DNA of 64,000 bases from contig CBDDEC010000002.1 in the NCBI GenBank assembly GCA_965226785.1, forward strand, positions 992,001-1,056,000. The letters run 5' to 3'. Each line of letters opens with the position of its first letter. Position 1 is the first letter of the stretch. The notes under the pieces were generated by a model. It saw nothing but the letters and a program-made list of their open reading frames with translations, was not told the DNA's origin and searched no databases. Shown here in pieces: positions 8,976-17,510 of this stretch. Origin of the DNA: CBDDEC01 sp965226785. GTDB lineage: Bacteria; Chloroflexota; Dehalococcoidia; UBA2979. Position numbers and translations under genes: made by a program.

Positions 8976-10028
8976 TCAAGCGAGCGATTCGGGGCGCGGG
9001 AGGTGGCGATAGAGCTGCCGTGCGACGTAGCGCTTGAGCGAGCGGATGATCTCGCGCTTGGAGCGGCCCTCGCGCGTGCGCCGCTCGACGTAGCGGCGGG
9101 TGCGGGGGTCGTGGACCATGCGGACCATGACGATTCGCCAGAGCGCTTGATTCGCGGTGCGGTCGCCACCGCGGTTGAGTCGTTTGCGGATGGTCAGCCC
9201 CGACGAGGCGTCGATCGGGGCGACGCCGCAGTGATGGGCGAATGCCGCCTCGCTGCGGAGGCGTTGCGGGTTGTCGCCGGCGGAGACGAGCAGAGCGCCG
9301 GCCGTGTCGGTGCCCACGCCGAAGCAGGCCACCAGGGCGGGTGCGGTGGTGGCGACCAGCTGCTCGAGCACGGTGTCGAGGCGGCGGCGCTCTGCCTCGA
9401 GGCGCTGCACCCGTCGAGCCAGCTCACGCAGGGCCAGCTTGGTGGCGCCGACGGCGGTCGTGGGGTCGGCGGGGCGCAGCCGCGCCGCGGTCGTCACCAG
9501 CTCGAACACAGTGCTGCCCCGCAGTGCGGCCCGGAGGTCGTCCGGTCCACTCACGAGCAGGGCGCGCATCTGGTTGAGGGCCGTCGTGCGTGCATGCCCG
9601 GCCGAGCGGCGAGCCGTGCGCAGCGCGCGGATCGCCTCCACGGCACCGCTGCGGGTCTTCGCCTCACCCGAGGCCTCCCCTGACTGCGCAGCGCGAGCGG
9701 CGGCGATGGCGTCGACGGGGTCGGACTTACCGTGGCGGCGTCGCAGCTGGCGGTTGGGGCGATTCACCTCCACCACCGCCACCGCCTCGGCGAGCAGGTA
9801 GCGGGTCAGGCCAGCGCCGTAGGTGCCCGTCCCTTCGACGCCGATGCGCTCGACCGGACCAAGGCTGCGGAGCCAGGCGAGCGCCTGTCGGTAGCCGGCC
9901 GTGGTCGTCGCGAACGACCGCACCCCGAGCTCGCCGCCCCGCTCATCGAGCGCGGCGACCACGTGCTGGTCGCGGTGCGTGTCGACCCCGGCGGTGACGC
10001 GCGTGGTCGCATCTGTCATGGTGGTCAT
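8976..10028 (-). CDS. IS110-family DEDD transposase, left copy
   Basis: 350-residue recombinase. The RuvC-like N-terminal domain carries VDTHRDQHVVA, VEGTGTYG and the KSDPVDA site. The C-terminal Transposase_20 domain includes GVGTDTAGALLVSAGDNPQRL and the Ser-containing FAHHCGVAPIDASSG with RGGDRTANQALW. ATG 10028 is chosen because AAGGG lies 6 bp upstream. IS110 enzymes use a bridge RNA to pair target and donor. This copy differs from the right copy by about two residues. Confidence 0.9.
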   Translation of the reverse strand: MTTMTDATTRVTAGVDTHRDQHVVAALDERGGELGVRSFATTTAGYRQALAWLRSLGPVERIGVEGTGTYGAGLTRYLLAEAVAVVEVNRPNRQLRRRHGKSDPVDAIAAARAAQSGEASGEAKTRSGAVEAIRALRTARRSAGHARTTALNQMRALLVSGPDDLRAALRGSTVFELVTTAARLRPADPTTAVGATKLALRELARRVQRLEAERRRLDTVLEQLVATTAPALVACFGVGTDTAGALLVSAGDNPQRLRSEAAFAHHCGVAPIDASSGLTIRKRLNRGGDRTANQALWRIVMVRMVHDPRTRRYVERRTREGRSKREIIRSLKRYVARQLYRHLPRPESLA

Positions 10029-10298
10029 CGTCATCCCTTCATCGAACAATCTGTGCAGGGTGGCCGCACGTGCCGGGACGGCGGACAGGACAGGGACGAG
10101 CCGCCAAGGCAGGCTCCTATGAGGTCACGTTCGCCCGACCGGTGCGTGCCAGATGGACTCGGAGGCGCGGCCGACAGATCAGAGCGAGAGCAGCCGAAGC
10201 GCCAGTCAGAATCTGGGGTCAGACCGAGCCCGGGAGCCCACCCGGCACCGTAAACGCTCGCCGCCTAGTGGTGGCTGGGCGTCGTACCGATCATCCCT
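10029..10298 (-). ncRNA. Candidate IS110 bridge RNA region, left copy
   Basis: About 270 bp between the transposase start and the IS6 end carry no convincing gene. IS110-group elements encode their bridge RNA in exactly this left-end non-coding segment. The mirror segment at 11242-11511 is almost identical; one difference is AGGCAGGCTCC here against AGGCAAGCTCC. No fold was computed, so the RNA call rests on position and family knowledge. Confidence 0.45.
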
Positions 10299-11241
10299 GT
10301 CAGATCTCAGACCACCAACTCTCCTGCTAGCGTCGCGCTCACGAGCGATGCAGGGGAGGAGCGATGGTGAGCTGTCCACGCTGTGGCTCGAATCAGACCA
10401 ATCGGCGCACTCGGCGGACGTCGCTTGGCTACCGCACGTTCTCGTGCCCAGCCTGTCGGAGTGTCTTCAACGAGCGGACCGGCACCCCATTCAACGACCT
10501 CCAATACCCAACGGACGTGGTGCTACTCGCCGTGTTGTGGCGCCTCCGCTACAAACTGAGTTTCCGCGATGTCGCCGAGATGCTGCTCGAACGTGGTCTC
10601 GAAGTGACGCACGAGACCGTCCGCGAATGGGAGTTCCGGTTCGCTCCGCTGCTCGCTGAGCAGCTGCGCGCCAAGCGGCGCGGCCGGGCCGGAGTCTCCT
10701 GGTACCTCGATGAGACGTATGTGAAGGTCGGCGGACGCTGGTGCTATCTCTACCGTGCGGTCGACCATCGTGGAGATCTCATCGACTCGATGCTGAGCGA
10801 GCGCCGCGACAAACATGCCGCGCGTCGGTTTCTCCGGCGACTACTCGACGTCACAGAGGGCCGGCCTCGACGGATCACGACAGACCAGCATCCCGCCTAC
10901 CGGCGGGCGATCCGCTGGATCATCGGCCGTAAGGCGTGGCACCGGACGACGCAGTACCTCAACAACTACACCGAACAGAGCCATCGCGGCGTGAAGCAGC
11001 GCTACTACCCGATGCTCGGGTTCGGGAGCTTCGAGTCAGCCTCGCGCTTCTGTTCGGCGTTCGATGAGCTCCGACAGTACTTCCGAGTTCGGCGACGCGG
11101 TGAGGCTCACGTCTCGCTCGCCGAGCAGCGACGGCTCTTCCTCACGCGCTGGCGCTCGCTGATTGGCGAGTTCGCGGCGGCGTAGTCACCGCGCCGACCA
11201 GAGCGCTCCCCGGCCAGCGCTGACGTGGTCTGAGATCTGAC
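10299..11241 (+). mobile_element. IS6-family insertion sequence (943 bp) with 17-bp perfect inverted repeats
   Basis: GTCAGATCTCAGACCAC at 10299-10315 is repeated as its reverse complement at 11225-11241 and brackets a single IS6-type transposase. Directly outside both ends lies IS110 DNA in opposite orientations, so no 8-bp target duplication can be seen. A solitary copy of the same 17-mer occurs at 18273-18289. Confidence 0.75.
10364..11185 (+). CDS. IS6-family transposase with N-terminal zinc ribbon
   Basis: 273 residues. A zinc ribbon (CPRCGS ... CPACRSVFNERTGTPF) occupies the first ~40 residues, followed by an HTH-like region (LSFRDVAEMLLERGLEVTHETV). The DDE catalytic core has D in SWYLDETYVKVGGRW, D in ITTDQHPAYRRAI and E in NNYTEQSHRGVKQRY. 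ATG 10364 follows GGGGAGGAGCG. The gene is full length and probably active. IS6 elements move by replicative co-integration. Confidence 0.92.
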   Translation: MVSCPRCGSNQTNRRTRRTSLGYRTFSCPACRSVFNERTGTPFNDLQYPTDVVLLAVLWRLRYKLSFRDVAEMLLERGLEVTHETVREWEFRFAPLLAEQLRAKRRGRAGVSWYLDETYVKVGGRWCYLYRAVDHRGDLIDSMLSERRDKHAARRFLRRLLDVTEGRPRRITTDQHPAYRRAIRWIIGRKAWHRTTQYLNNYTEQSHRGVKQRYYPMLGFGSFESASRFCSAFDELRQYFRVRRRGEAHVSLAEQRRLFLTRWRSLIGEFAAA

Positions 11242-11511
11242 AGGGATGATCGGTACGACGCCCAGCCACCACTAGGCGGCGAGCGTTTACGGTGCCGGGT
11301 GGGCTCCCGGGCTCGGTCTGACCCCAGATTCTGACTGGCGCTTCGGCTGCTCTCGCTCTGATCTGTCGGCCGCGCCTCCGAGTCCATCTGGCACGCACCG
11401 GTCGGGCGAACGTGACCTCATAGGAGCTTGCCTTGGCGGCTCGTCCCTGTCCTGTCCGCCGTCCCGGCACGTGCGGCCACCCTGCACAGATTGTTCGATG
11501 AAGGGATGACG
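11242..11511 (+). ncRNA. Candidate IS110 bridge RNA region, right copy
   Basis: Non-coding stretch of about 270 bp upstream of the right IS110 transposase, in the sense orientation for a bridge RNA transcribed toward the transposase. A weak frame from TTG 11428 crosses part of it but lacks a ribosome site and is not open from a start codon in the left copy. Confidence 0.45.
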
Positions 11512-12564
11512 ATGACCACCATGACAGATGCGACCACGCGCGTCACCGCCGGGGTCGACACGCACCGCGACCAGCACGTGGTCGCCGCGCTCGATGAGCG
11601 GGGCGGCGAGCTCGGGGTGCGGTCGTTCGCGACGACCACGGCCGGCTACCGACAGGCGCTCGCCTGGCTCCGCAGCCTTGGTCCGGTCGAGCGCATCGGC
11701 GTCGAAGGGACGGGCACCTACGGCGCTGGCCTGACCCGCTACCTGCTCGCCGAGGCGGTGGCGGTGGTGGAGGTGAATCGCCCCAACCGCCAGCTGCGAC
11801 GCCGCCACGGTAAGTCCGACCCCGTCGACGCCATCGCCGCCGCTCGCGCTGCGCAGTCAGGGGAGGCCTCGGGTGAGGCGAAGACCCGCAGCGGTGCCGT
11901 GGAGGCGATCCGCGCGCTGCGCACGGCTCGCCGCTCGGCCGGGCATGCACGCACGACGGCCCTCAACCAGATGCGCGCCCTGCTCGTGAGTGGACCGGAC
12001 GACCTCCGGGCCGCACTGCGGGGCAGCACTGTGTTCGAGCTGGTGACGACCGCGGCGCGGCTGCGCCCCGCCGACCCCACGACCGCCGTCGGCGCCACCA
12101 AGCTGGCCCTGCGTGAGCTGGCTCGACGGGTGCAGCGCCTCGAGGCAGAGCGCCGCCGCCTCGACACCGTGCTCGAGCAGCTGGTCGCCACCACCGCACC
12201 CGCCCTGGTGGCCTGCTTCGGCGTGGGCACCGACACGGCCGGCGCTCTGCTCGTCTCCGCCGGCGACAACCCGCAACGCCTCCGCAGCGAGGCGGCGTTC
12301 GCCCATCACTGCGGCGTCGCTCCGATCGACGCCTCGTCGGGGCTGACCATCCGCAAACGACTCAACCGCGGTGGCGACCGCACCGCGAATCAAGCGCTCT
12401 GGCGAATCGTCATGGTCCGCATGGTCCACGACCCCCGCACCCGCCGCTACGTCGAGCGGCGCACGCGCGAGGGCCGCTCCAAGCGCGAGATCATCCGCTC
12501 GCTCAAGCGCTACGTCGCACGGCAGCTCTATCGCCACCTCCCGCGCCCCGAATCGCTCGCTTGA
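11512..12564 (+). CDS. IS110-family DEDD transposase, right copy
   Basis: Inverted duplicate of the gene at 8976-10028 with the same domains and motifs. ATG 11512 (MTTMTDATTRVTAG) has AAGGG at 11501-11505. The stop TGA at 12562-12564 is only 20 bp from the arm edge. Both copies look intact. Confidence 0.9.
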   Translation: MTTMTDATTRVTAGVDTHRDQHVVAALDERGGELGVRSFATTTAGYRQALAWLRSLGPVERIGVEGTGTYGAGLTRYLLAEAVAVVEVNRPNRQLRRRHGKSDPVDAIAAARAAQSGEASGEAKTRSGAVEAIRALRTARRSAGHARTTALNQMRALLVSGPDDLRAALRGSTVFELVTTAARLRPADPTTAVGATKLALRELARRVQRLEAERRRLDTVLEQLVATTAPALVACFGVGTDTAGALLVSAGDNPQRLRSEAAFAHHCGVAPIDASSGLTIRKRLNRGGDRTANQALWRIVMVRMVHDPRTRRYVERRTREGRSKREIIRSLKRYVARQLYRHLPRPESLA

Positions 12565-12584
12565 CAGGCGATAGGAGCATCAGA

Positions 12585-12753
12585 GCCCTGCACACCGGGC
12601 TTCCTGCTGGCATCGAAGGCGCTGCCAGACGTCAATCCGAACCCGACTGAGGAGGAGACCCGGTTCTGGCTGGCCGGCAACCTGTGCCGTTGCACTGGCT
12701 ACGATAAAATCATCCGTGCGGTGTTGAATGTCGCTGAGACTGAGGGAGCGTAG
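12585..12753 (+). pseudogene. Xanthine/CO-dehydrogenase-type [2Fe-2S] small subunit, C-terminal remnant
   Basis: Frame from 12586 reads PCTPGFLLASKALP...GNLCRCTGYDKIIRAVLNVA to TAG 12751. These are the C-T-P-G and C-R-C-T-G-Y elements of the second [2Fe-2S] domain in CoxS/XdhC-like subunits. The plant-ferredoxin domain and the first ~100 residues are missing where the IS110 arm begins. It still lies 2 bp before the large-subunit gene, the usual operon order. Confidence 0.8.
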
Positions 12754-12755
12754 CT

Positions 12756-15065
12756 GTGGTTGCACGTGAGAAGACCGAGGCAACGAAGAACTACCGGGTC
12801 ATTGGCGACCGGCCGGTGCGACCGGACGGCACCGACAAGGTCACCGGCCGCGCCGAGTATGGCGCCGACTTCAGTGCGGAAGGCCTGATCTACGGCGCCG
12901 TGGTGCGCAGCCCGCATGCCCACGCCCGCATCCTCAGCATCGACACCTCGAAGGCCGAAGCCCTCGACGGTGTGCTCGCCGTCATGACCGCCAGCGACTT
13001 CCCCGGCATCGACGACGGCGTGCTCGACCTTGGCGAAGGCGAGGCGAACCCGCGCTGGCTCTCCGACAACATCCTCGCCTCGGACACCGTGCTGTACCAC
13101 GGCCACGCCGTGGCCGCGGTCGCCGCGACCGACCTGCACGTCGCCAGCGACGCCGCTGAGCTGATCGAGGTCGAGTACGAAGTCCTCGAGTCGGTGATCG
13201 ATGTGCGCGAAGCGATGCTCGATACTGCTCCGATTCTCCACCCGAACATGCGGACGAAGGTACGGGCCGCAAACGTCGACACGCCGACTGACCGGCCGAC
13301 CAACGTGGCTTCGCACATGCGACTCGAGAAGGGCGACCTCGAGGCAGGGTTCGAGAGCGCCGACGTCATCGTCGAGCGCGAATTCGAGACCGGGATGTTC
13401 CACCAGGGCTACATCGAGCCGCAGAACGCGGCAGCGATCTGGAATCACGACGACGAGATCACGATCTGGACCAGCACCCAAGGTTCCTTCGCCGTTCGCG
13501 ATCAAGTAGCGGCCGTGCTGAAGGTGGCGCCCTCCTCGATCAAGGTCGTGCCGATGGAGATCGGCGGTGGCTTTGGCGGGAAGATCGGCATCTACCTGGA
13601 GCCGCTCGCAGCGATTCTTTCCAAGAAGACGGGCCGCCCGGTGAAGATGTGGATGACCCGCGACGCCGTGTTCGCGGCGACCGGTCCCACCTCCGCCACC
13701 TACGCTCGCATCCGCATCGGCGCCAAGAACGACGGCACGATCGTGGCCGGTGACGCCTACCTCGCCTTCGAGGCGGGCGCGTACCCGGGCTCACCGGTTG
13801 GCCGTGGAGCACTGTGCGCCTTCGCCCCGTACGACATCGAGCACCAGCGCGTCGACGGCTTCGATGTGGTGGTCAACGGCCCGAAGACCGCTGCCTACCG
13901 CGCCCCGGGCGCGCCCGCAGCCGAGTACGCCGTCGAGGCGACAGTGAACGAACTCGCTGAGCAGCTCGACATCGACCCGATGGACCTGCGGTTGATGAAC
14001 GCCTCGAAGGAGGGCACGACGAACTCCGTTGGTGCTCCCTGGCCGAAGATCGGCGCCGAGGCGGTGATGGAGGCGGTGCGCAGCCATCCGCACTACAACT
14101 CGGAACTCAAGGGCGAGGATGTGGGCCGCGGTGTGGCTGTTGGGTTCTGGTTCAACGGCGGCATGGAGTCCAGCTCCAGCGCCGCGGTCAACTCTGACGG
14201 CACGATCTCGCTCACGCTCGGCTCGACCGATATCGGCGGCACGCGCGCCTCGCTGGCCATGCAGCTAGCGGAGGCGGTGGGCCTGGACTACGAGTCGATC
14301 AAGCCGCATGTCGTCGACACCGACTCGGTCGGCTACACCGTCGTCACCGGTGGCAGCCGCACGACCTTCGCAGGTGGGTGGGTCTCGTACGAGCTCGGCC
14401 AGCAGATCAAAGAAAAGATGCGTGAGCGCGCCGCCCAGATCTGGGAGGTGGAGGTCGACGCCGTCGAGTACCTCGAGGATGGCACGCTGACTGGCCCCGC
14501 GGACGACGAAGACAACGACCGTTCGTTCACCTTCGCGGAGCTCGCCGGGCAGCTACAGCGCACCGGCGGCCTGATCTCGGTCGCTGCCAGCGTGTCGAAG
14601 AACACACAGGGCCCTGCCTACGCCGGCCACATCGTCGACCTCCACGTCGACCGTGACACCGGCAAGGTGCAGATCCTGCGCTACACGGCCGTCCAGGACG
14701 TTGGCACCGCCATCCACCCCGCGTACGTCGAGGGGCAGATCCAGGGCGGCGTCGCTCAGGGCATCGGCATGGCGCTGAACGAGGAGTACGTCTACGACGA
14801 CGAGGGGCATCTGCTCAACAGCTCGTTCCTCGACTACCGCATGCCGGTGGCGAACGACCTGCCGATGATCGAGACCGTGCTGGTCGAGGTGCCGAACCCC
14901 GGCCACCCCTACGGCGTCCGTGGCGTCGGCGAAGTGCCGATCGTGCCACCGCAACCGGCCATCCAGCAGGCGCTCTACGATGCGCTCGGCGTGCGCTTCT
15001 ACCAGACGCCGGTGCCGCCGCGCGTGATCCTCGAGGAGCTGAATGCAGACGGCGGTGGCGACTAG
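12756..15065 (+). CDS. Molybdenum hydroxylase large subunit (xanthine/CO-dehydrogenase family)
   Basis: 769-residue molybdopterin-binding subunit starting at GTG 12756. The N-terminal a/b-hammerhead domain (TDKVTGRAEYGADF, VVRSPHAHARI) is followed by the Mo-cofactor domains with EIGGGFGGKIG (about residue 268), YRAPGAPAAEYAVE (about 380) and the C-terminal GVRGVGEVPIVPP with the catalytic Glu. The AYxCSFR loop of true CO dehydrogenases is absent, so it is a form-II or other aldehyde/purine-type oxidase. No FAD medium subunit is nearby and the small subunit is truncated, so function in place is doubtful. Confidence 0.9.
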   Translation: MVAREKTEATKNYRVIGDRPVRPDGTDKVTGRAEYGADFSAEGLIYGAVVRSPHAHARILSIDTSKAEALDGVLAVMTASDFPGIDDGVLDLGEGEANPRWLSDNILASDTVLYHGHAVAAVAATDLHVASDAAELIEVEYEVLESVIDVREAMLDTAPILHPNMRTKVRAANVDTPTDRPTNVASHMRLEKGDLEAGFESADVIVEREFETGMFHQGYIEPQNAAAIWNHDDEITIWTSTQGSFAVRDQVAAVLKVAPSSIKVVPMEIGGGFGGKIGIYLEPLAAILSKKTGRPVKMWMTRDAVFAATGPTSATYARIRIGAKNDGTIVAGDAYLAFEAGAYPGSPVGRGALCAFAPYDIEHQRVDGFDVVVNGPKTAAYRAPGAPAAEYAVEATVNELAEQLDIDPMDLRLMNASKEGTTNSVGAPWPKIGAEAVMEAVRSHPHYNSELKGEDVGRGVAVGFWFNGGMESSSSAAVNSDGTISLTLGSTDIGGTRASLAMQLAEAVGLDYESIKPHVVDTDSVGYTVVTGGSRTTFAGGWVSYELGQQIKEKMRERAAQIWEVEVDAVEYLEDGTLTGPADDEDNDRSFTFAELAGQLQRTGGLISVAASVSKNTQGPAYAGHIVDLHVDRDTGKVQILRYTAVQDVGTAIHPAYVEGQIQGGVAQGIGMALNEEYVYDDEGHLLNSSFLDYRMPVANDLPMIETVLVEVPNPGHPYGVRGVGEVPIVPPQPAIQQALYDALGVRFYQTPVPPRVILEELNADGGGD

Positions 15066-15114
15066 ACTCGCCACTCCCGCTTTCCAAGACTTGAGCGCGG
15101 CGCGGAGGCTAGCC

Positions 15115-15378
15115 GTGGCCATCCTGCATATCCCGGCGCACTTCCGCCAGTACACCTCGGACGAGGCCACGGTCGAGGTGCCCGGTGGCACGCTGCGCCA
15201 AGTCATCGACGCTCTCGACGCGGCGCATCCGGGCATGCGCGACCTGCTGATGACCAACGGCCGCGTGCGCTCCGAGATCGCCATCGCAGTGAACTCGACC
15301 ATCACCGAGAACGGTCTGCTCGAGTTGGTCCCCGACGACGCCGAGGTGCACCTGATCCCCTCAATCGCCGGGGGCTAG
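15115..15378 (+). CDS. MoaD/ThiS-like ubiquitin-fold sulfur carrier
   Basis: 87-residue beta-grasp protein. GTG 15115 follows GGAGG by 7 bp. It has the family ending in a free Gly-Gly (LIPSIAGG), the residue activated as thiocarboxylate in molybdopterin or thiamin sulfur transfer. It lies just after a molybdenum hydroxylase gene, which suggests a role in cofactor supply or sulfuration for that enzyme. The longer frame from 15043 overlaps the upstream gene and lacks homology. Confidence 0.75.
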   Translation: MAILHIPAHFRQYTSDEATVEVPGGTLRQVIDALDAAHPGMRDLLMTNGRVRSEIAIAVNSTITENGLLELVPDDAEVHLIPSIAGG

Positions 15379-15529
15379 CTGTAGTTCCCGACGCCTTCTC
15401 CTCGTTGCCCACGTCGTCCGCGCTGTCCCACACGGCATTCAAGATCGTGTGTGGGCACCTGGTCGGCGCTGGTGCCTCGGCGACTTCCGTCTTCTTCGAG
15501 CGGCCGAAGATGCGATCAAGCAGTCCCAT
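15379..15529 (-). pseudogene. Small CPHT-motif protein, C-terminally degenerate
   Basis: ATG 15529 opens MGLLDRIFGRSKKTEV. It continues RCPHTILNAVWDSADDVGNEEKASG, which resembles a family of short proteins that normally continue into a Cys-x-x-Cys segment. Here the reading frame instead runs into low-complexity Arg/Pro codons antisense to the MoaD-like gene (stop at 15302). The C-terminal metal-binding end appears lost. Function unknown. Confidence 0.45.
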
Positions 15530-15583
15530 CGTGCTTGTCCTCTTTCATCGAGAGGAAATTGAGCGAGAAGAAGGCCTACCCGA

Positions 15584-16315
15584 CTAGCGTTTCCCCTCCG
15601 CTGTGGGGTCATCAATCCTCGAACCGATCGCGGCGCCGTCGGGGATCAAGTGGCGTGCCGGATCATCCGTCAGCGCCCCGCGCGTGAGATCGACGGGCCA
15701 ACAGCGGCCTGCGGCGATCTCCGCCATGAGCTCGCGTTCATCGCGGATGTCTCGTTCAAAGTACGTCGCGGCCTTCCCGATGTCGGATGCCTGGTGCGAG
15801 TCCGTTCCTGCGGTGCCGGGCAGGTTCAGACGTACGGCGAGCTGCTCTGAGAACCAGTTCTCGCGAGCGCTGCCGTGACCGTTGATCACCTCGACCGCCT
15901 CGACCAGTCGGTACGCGGGATTGTGCTCGGCTCGGGACAGTCCGTTTTGAATGTCCTCGTCGCTGAGCCAGTTCCAGGGGGCATGCCCGCGGTACGGATG
16001 AGCCGCAACCATCAGGCCGCCAACTCGACGGACACTGGCTGCAAGCCTCTCGCTCTGCCGCATCTCGTCGAAGTAGTGGTGCACGCCATAGACGAGGATG
16101 TGCCCACCCTCCGTCGAGACCTCGAGTCCGCCGATGATCTGGAAATCATGGCGCTTCTCGAGTTCGCGCAGCGCCTCAGGTTCCCATGCCCAGTCGTGCT
16201 CGGAGAGCACGATCGCATCTAACCCTGCCTGCTTCGAGCGTTCGATGAGCTCATCAGGATCCAGAAACGAATCGGCGGAGCCGGGGCGGGTGTGGGTATG
16301 GAGGTCAATCAGCAC
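15584..16315 (-). CDS. PHP-domain metal-dependent phosphoesterase
   Basis: About 243 residues from GTG 16315 (VLIDLHTHTRPGSADS). PHP motifs are in order: DLHTH at the N-terminus, SEHDWAW, IGGLEVSTEGGHIL, VAAHPYRG and GTDSHQASDIG. These supply His/Asp/Glu metal ligands. Likely a soluble phosphoesterase of unknown substrate. The frame extends upstream to 16516, but those residues look non-coding. 16316-16588 contains no supported gene. Confidence 0.82.
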   Translation of the reverse strand: MLIDLHTHTRPGSADSFLDPDELIERSKQAGLDAIVLSEHDWAWEPEALRELEKRHDFQIIGGLEVSTEGGHILVYGVHHYFDEMRQSERLAASVRRVGGLMVAAHPYRGHAPWNWLSDEDIQNGLSRAEHNPAYRLVEAVEVINGHGSARENWFSEQLAVRLNLPGTAGTDSHQASDIGKAATYFERDIRDERELMAEIAAGRCWPVDLTRGALTDDPARHLIPDGAAIGSRIDDPTAEGKR

Positions 16316-16588
16316 CTGAGAGAAACCGTCGCCTTTCGCGTGGCGGGCCCGATGCCTGTCGGCGCTCCCGCCGGTGGGTCCGCGTGCCTCTGGTTTACCA
16401 GTGCGCACGAGGGGCAGCACGACGATCCATGTTAACGAGGTCCGCCGGCGCGTACCCACCCTCGTGTAGACTCCCGCGACTGGGTCATCATCGAGATTTT
16501 GACACCGCCGCCACAACTCTGTTAGCGGTGCGCCGCCTCAGACCGACACGCCTCGCCACATCCTTTGGAGCTCTGAGCGGAGGGCACC

Positions 16589-16708
16589 GTGAAGATTGGA
16601 CTCGCGCTACCGAACTACTCCGCATGGTTCTCCGGCCATGTGCGTGAAACCCGACATCACGTTCACCGCTCTCCCCTCAGAGAAACGCATTGTGATGCCT
16701 CTGAGTAG
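16589..16708 (+). pseudogene. Luciferase-like flavin monooxygenase, N-terminal fragment
   Basis: GTG 16589, preceded by GGAGGG, opens VKIGLALPNYSAWFSGHV, the characteristic first beta-strand of F420/FMN-dependent luciferase-like monooxygenases. After about 20 codons homology ends and the frame stops at 16706-16708. This is the intact start of a gene whose body was deleted or displaced. Confidence 0.5.
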
Positions 16709-16725
16709 GTATCATCGCGCTCGTC

Positions 16726-16860
16726 ATGGTCAGCGAACGAGTGCAACGACGGATCGACCGTCTTCTCGGTGAAGTCGAGGAGGCTGCTGACGCCTCTCCA
16801 CAGGAGCTTGGGGGACCTTCGGTCTCGAGGTGCAGTGCTTCCTTTCGGGTGGACACCGAA
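16726..16860 (+). pseudogene. N-terminal fragment resembling zinc-ribbon/adenylate-cyclase-type proteins
   Basis: ATG 16726 begins MVSERVQRRIDRLLGEVEEAA, an amphipathic helix typical of the start of multidomain proteins with a central cyclase, TPR or zinc-ribbon region. After about 21 codons the sequence becomes low-complexity and the frame runs antisense into the PEBP gene. Treated as a truncated gene start. Confidence 0.35.
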
Positions 16861-16984
16861 GGACGGAGTCTGCCCACTACAGGCCTCCAGCCTACGCCGC
16901 GCGCCTGGGCGCGCCGGCTCGTCAACCGAAAACCCGCGGTGACGAACGGCCGCTCAGGCCCGCCCCGAGATCTGACGCAGCCGG

Positions 16985-17461
16985 CTAGGTCCGCTCGTAG
17001 GTGCCGACGAGGCGGTTCATCCCGAGTGTGTGCGGTTCGATGCGGTCGAGGAGCGCCGAAAGGGAGAGTCCGTCCTCGAGGTCTGGTTCCGCACTGAGCG
17101 CGAACAGCCAGAAGAAGTAGTGGTGCCTGCCGTGGCCCGGCGGCGGCATCGGCCCGCCGTAGCCGTCTTCGCCGAAACCAGACGGACCGCTGGAATAGTC
17201 GCGCGCGCCCGCTGGGAGGCTCGTGACCGATGCAGGGACGTTGTATAGCACCCAGTGCACGAAGCCGTACGCGCCTTCTGACACCAAGGGCGCGTCGGGG
17301 TCATGACAGACGAGCGCGAACGACCGGGTGCCGTCGGGAGCGCGCTTCCACTCAAGAGGCGGCGAGATATTCCCGCCTTCGCCGGTGTGCTCCCTGGGAA
17401 TGCTCTCACCGGGCTCGAAGGCGGGGCTAGTAAGTTCCATATCCGACAGCGCGAATGCCAC
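16985..17461 (-). CDS. YbhB/YbcL-family PEBP (Raf-kinase-inhibitor-like) protein
   Basis: 158 residues, the usual family length. It starts MAFALSDMELTSPAFEPGESI. Family motifs present are GEGGNISPPLEW, the DPDAP ligand-pocket signature (CHDPDAPLVSEG), HWVLYNVP and the GGPMPPPGHGRHHYFF segment forming the anion-binding site. Cytosolic small-molecule or phospholipid-binding protein with no defined reaction. It stands alone, flanked by gene fragments. Confidence 0.9.
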   Translation of the reverse strand: MAFALSDMELTSPAFEPGESIPREHTGEGGNISPPLEWKRAPDGTRSFALVCHDPDAPLVSEGAYGFVHWVLYNVPASVTSLPAGARDYSSGPSGFGEDGYGGPMPPPGHGRHHYFFWLFALSAEPDLEDGLSLSALLDRIEPHTLGMNRLVGTYERT

Positions 17462-17510
17462 GACAGACCTCCGAGCTCAGCTCGGGCGATCGTCAGCGCA
17501 CGTTCGGTGT

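Larger units (their letters stand above)
8956..10315 (-). repeat. Left arm of a 1360-bp inverted repeat (IS110 copy plus 17-bp IS6 end)
   Basis: Bases 8956-10315 are the reverse complement of 11225-12584 with no indels: paired positions always sum to 21540, and only about three substitutions are noticed. The arm holds one IS110 transposase, its upstream non-coding region and, as the innermost 17 bases, GTCAGATCTCAGACCAC. Beyond 8956 the flanks diverge at once. Confidence 0.9.
11225..12584 (+). repeat. Right arm of the 1360-bp inverted repeat
   Basis: Mirror of 8956-10315. It begins with the reverse-complement IS6 end and ends at ATCAGA 12584, after which the truncated iron-sulfur subunit gene resumes. 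The left flank is primase coding sequence and the right flank is dehydrogenase coding sequence. Both genes are broken at the arm edges. Confidence 0.9.
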
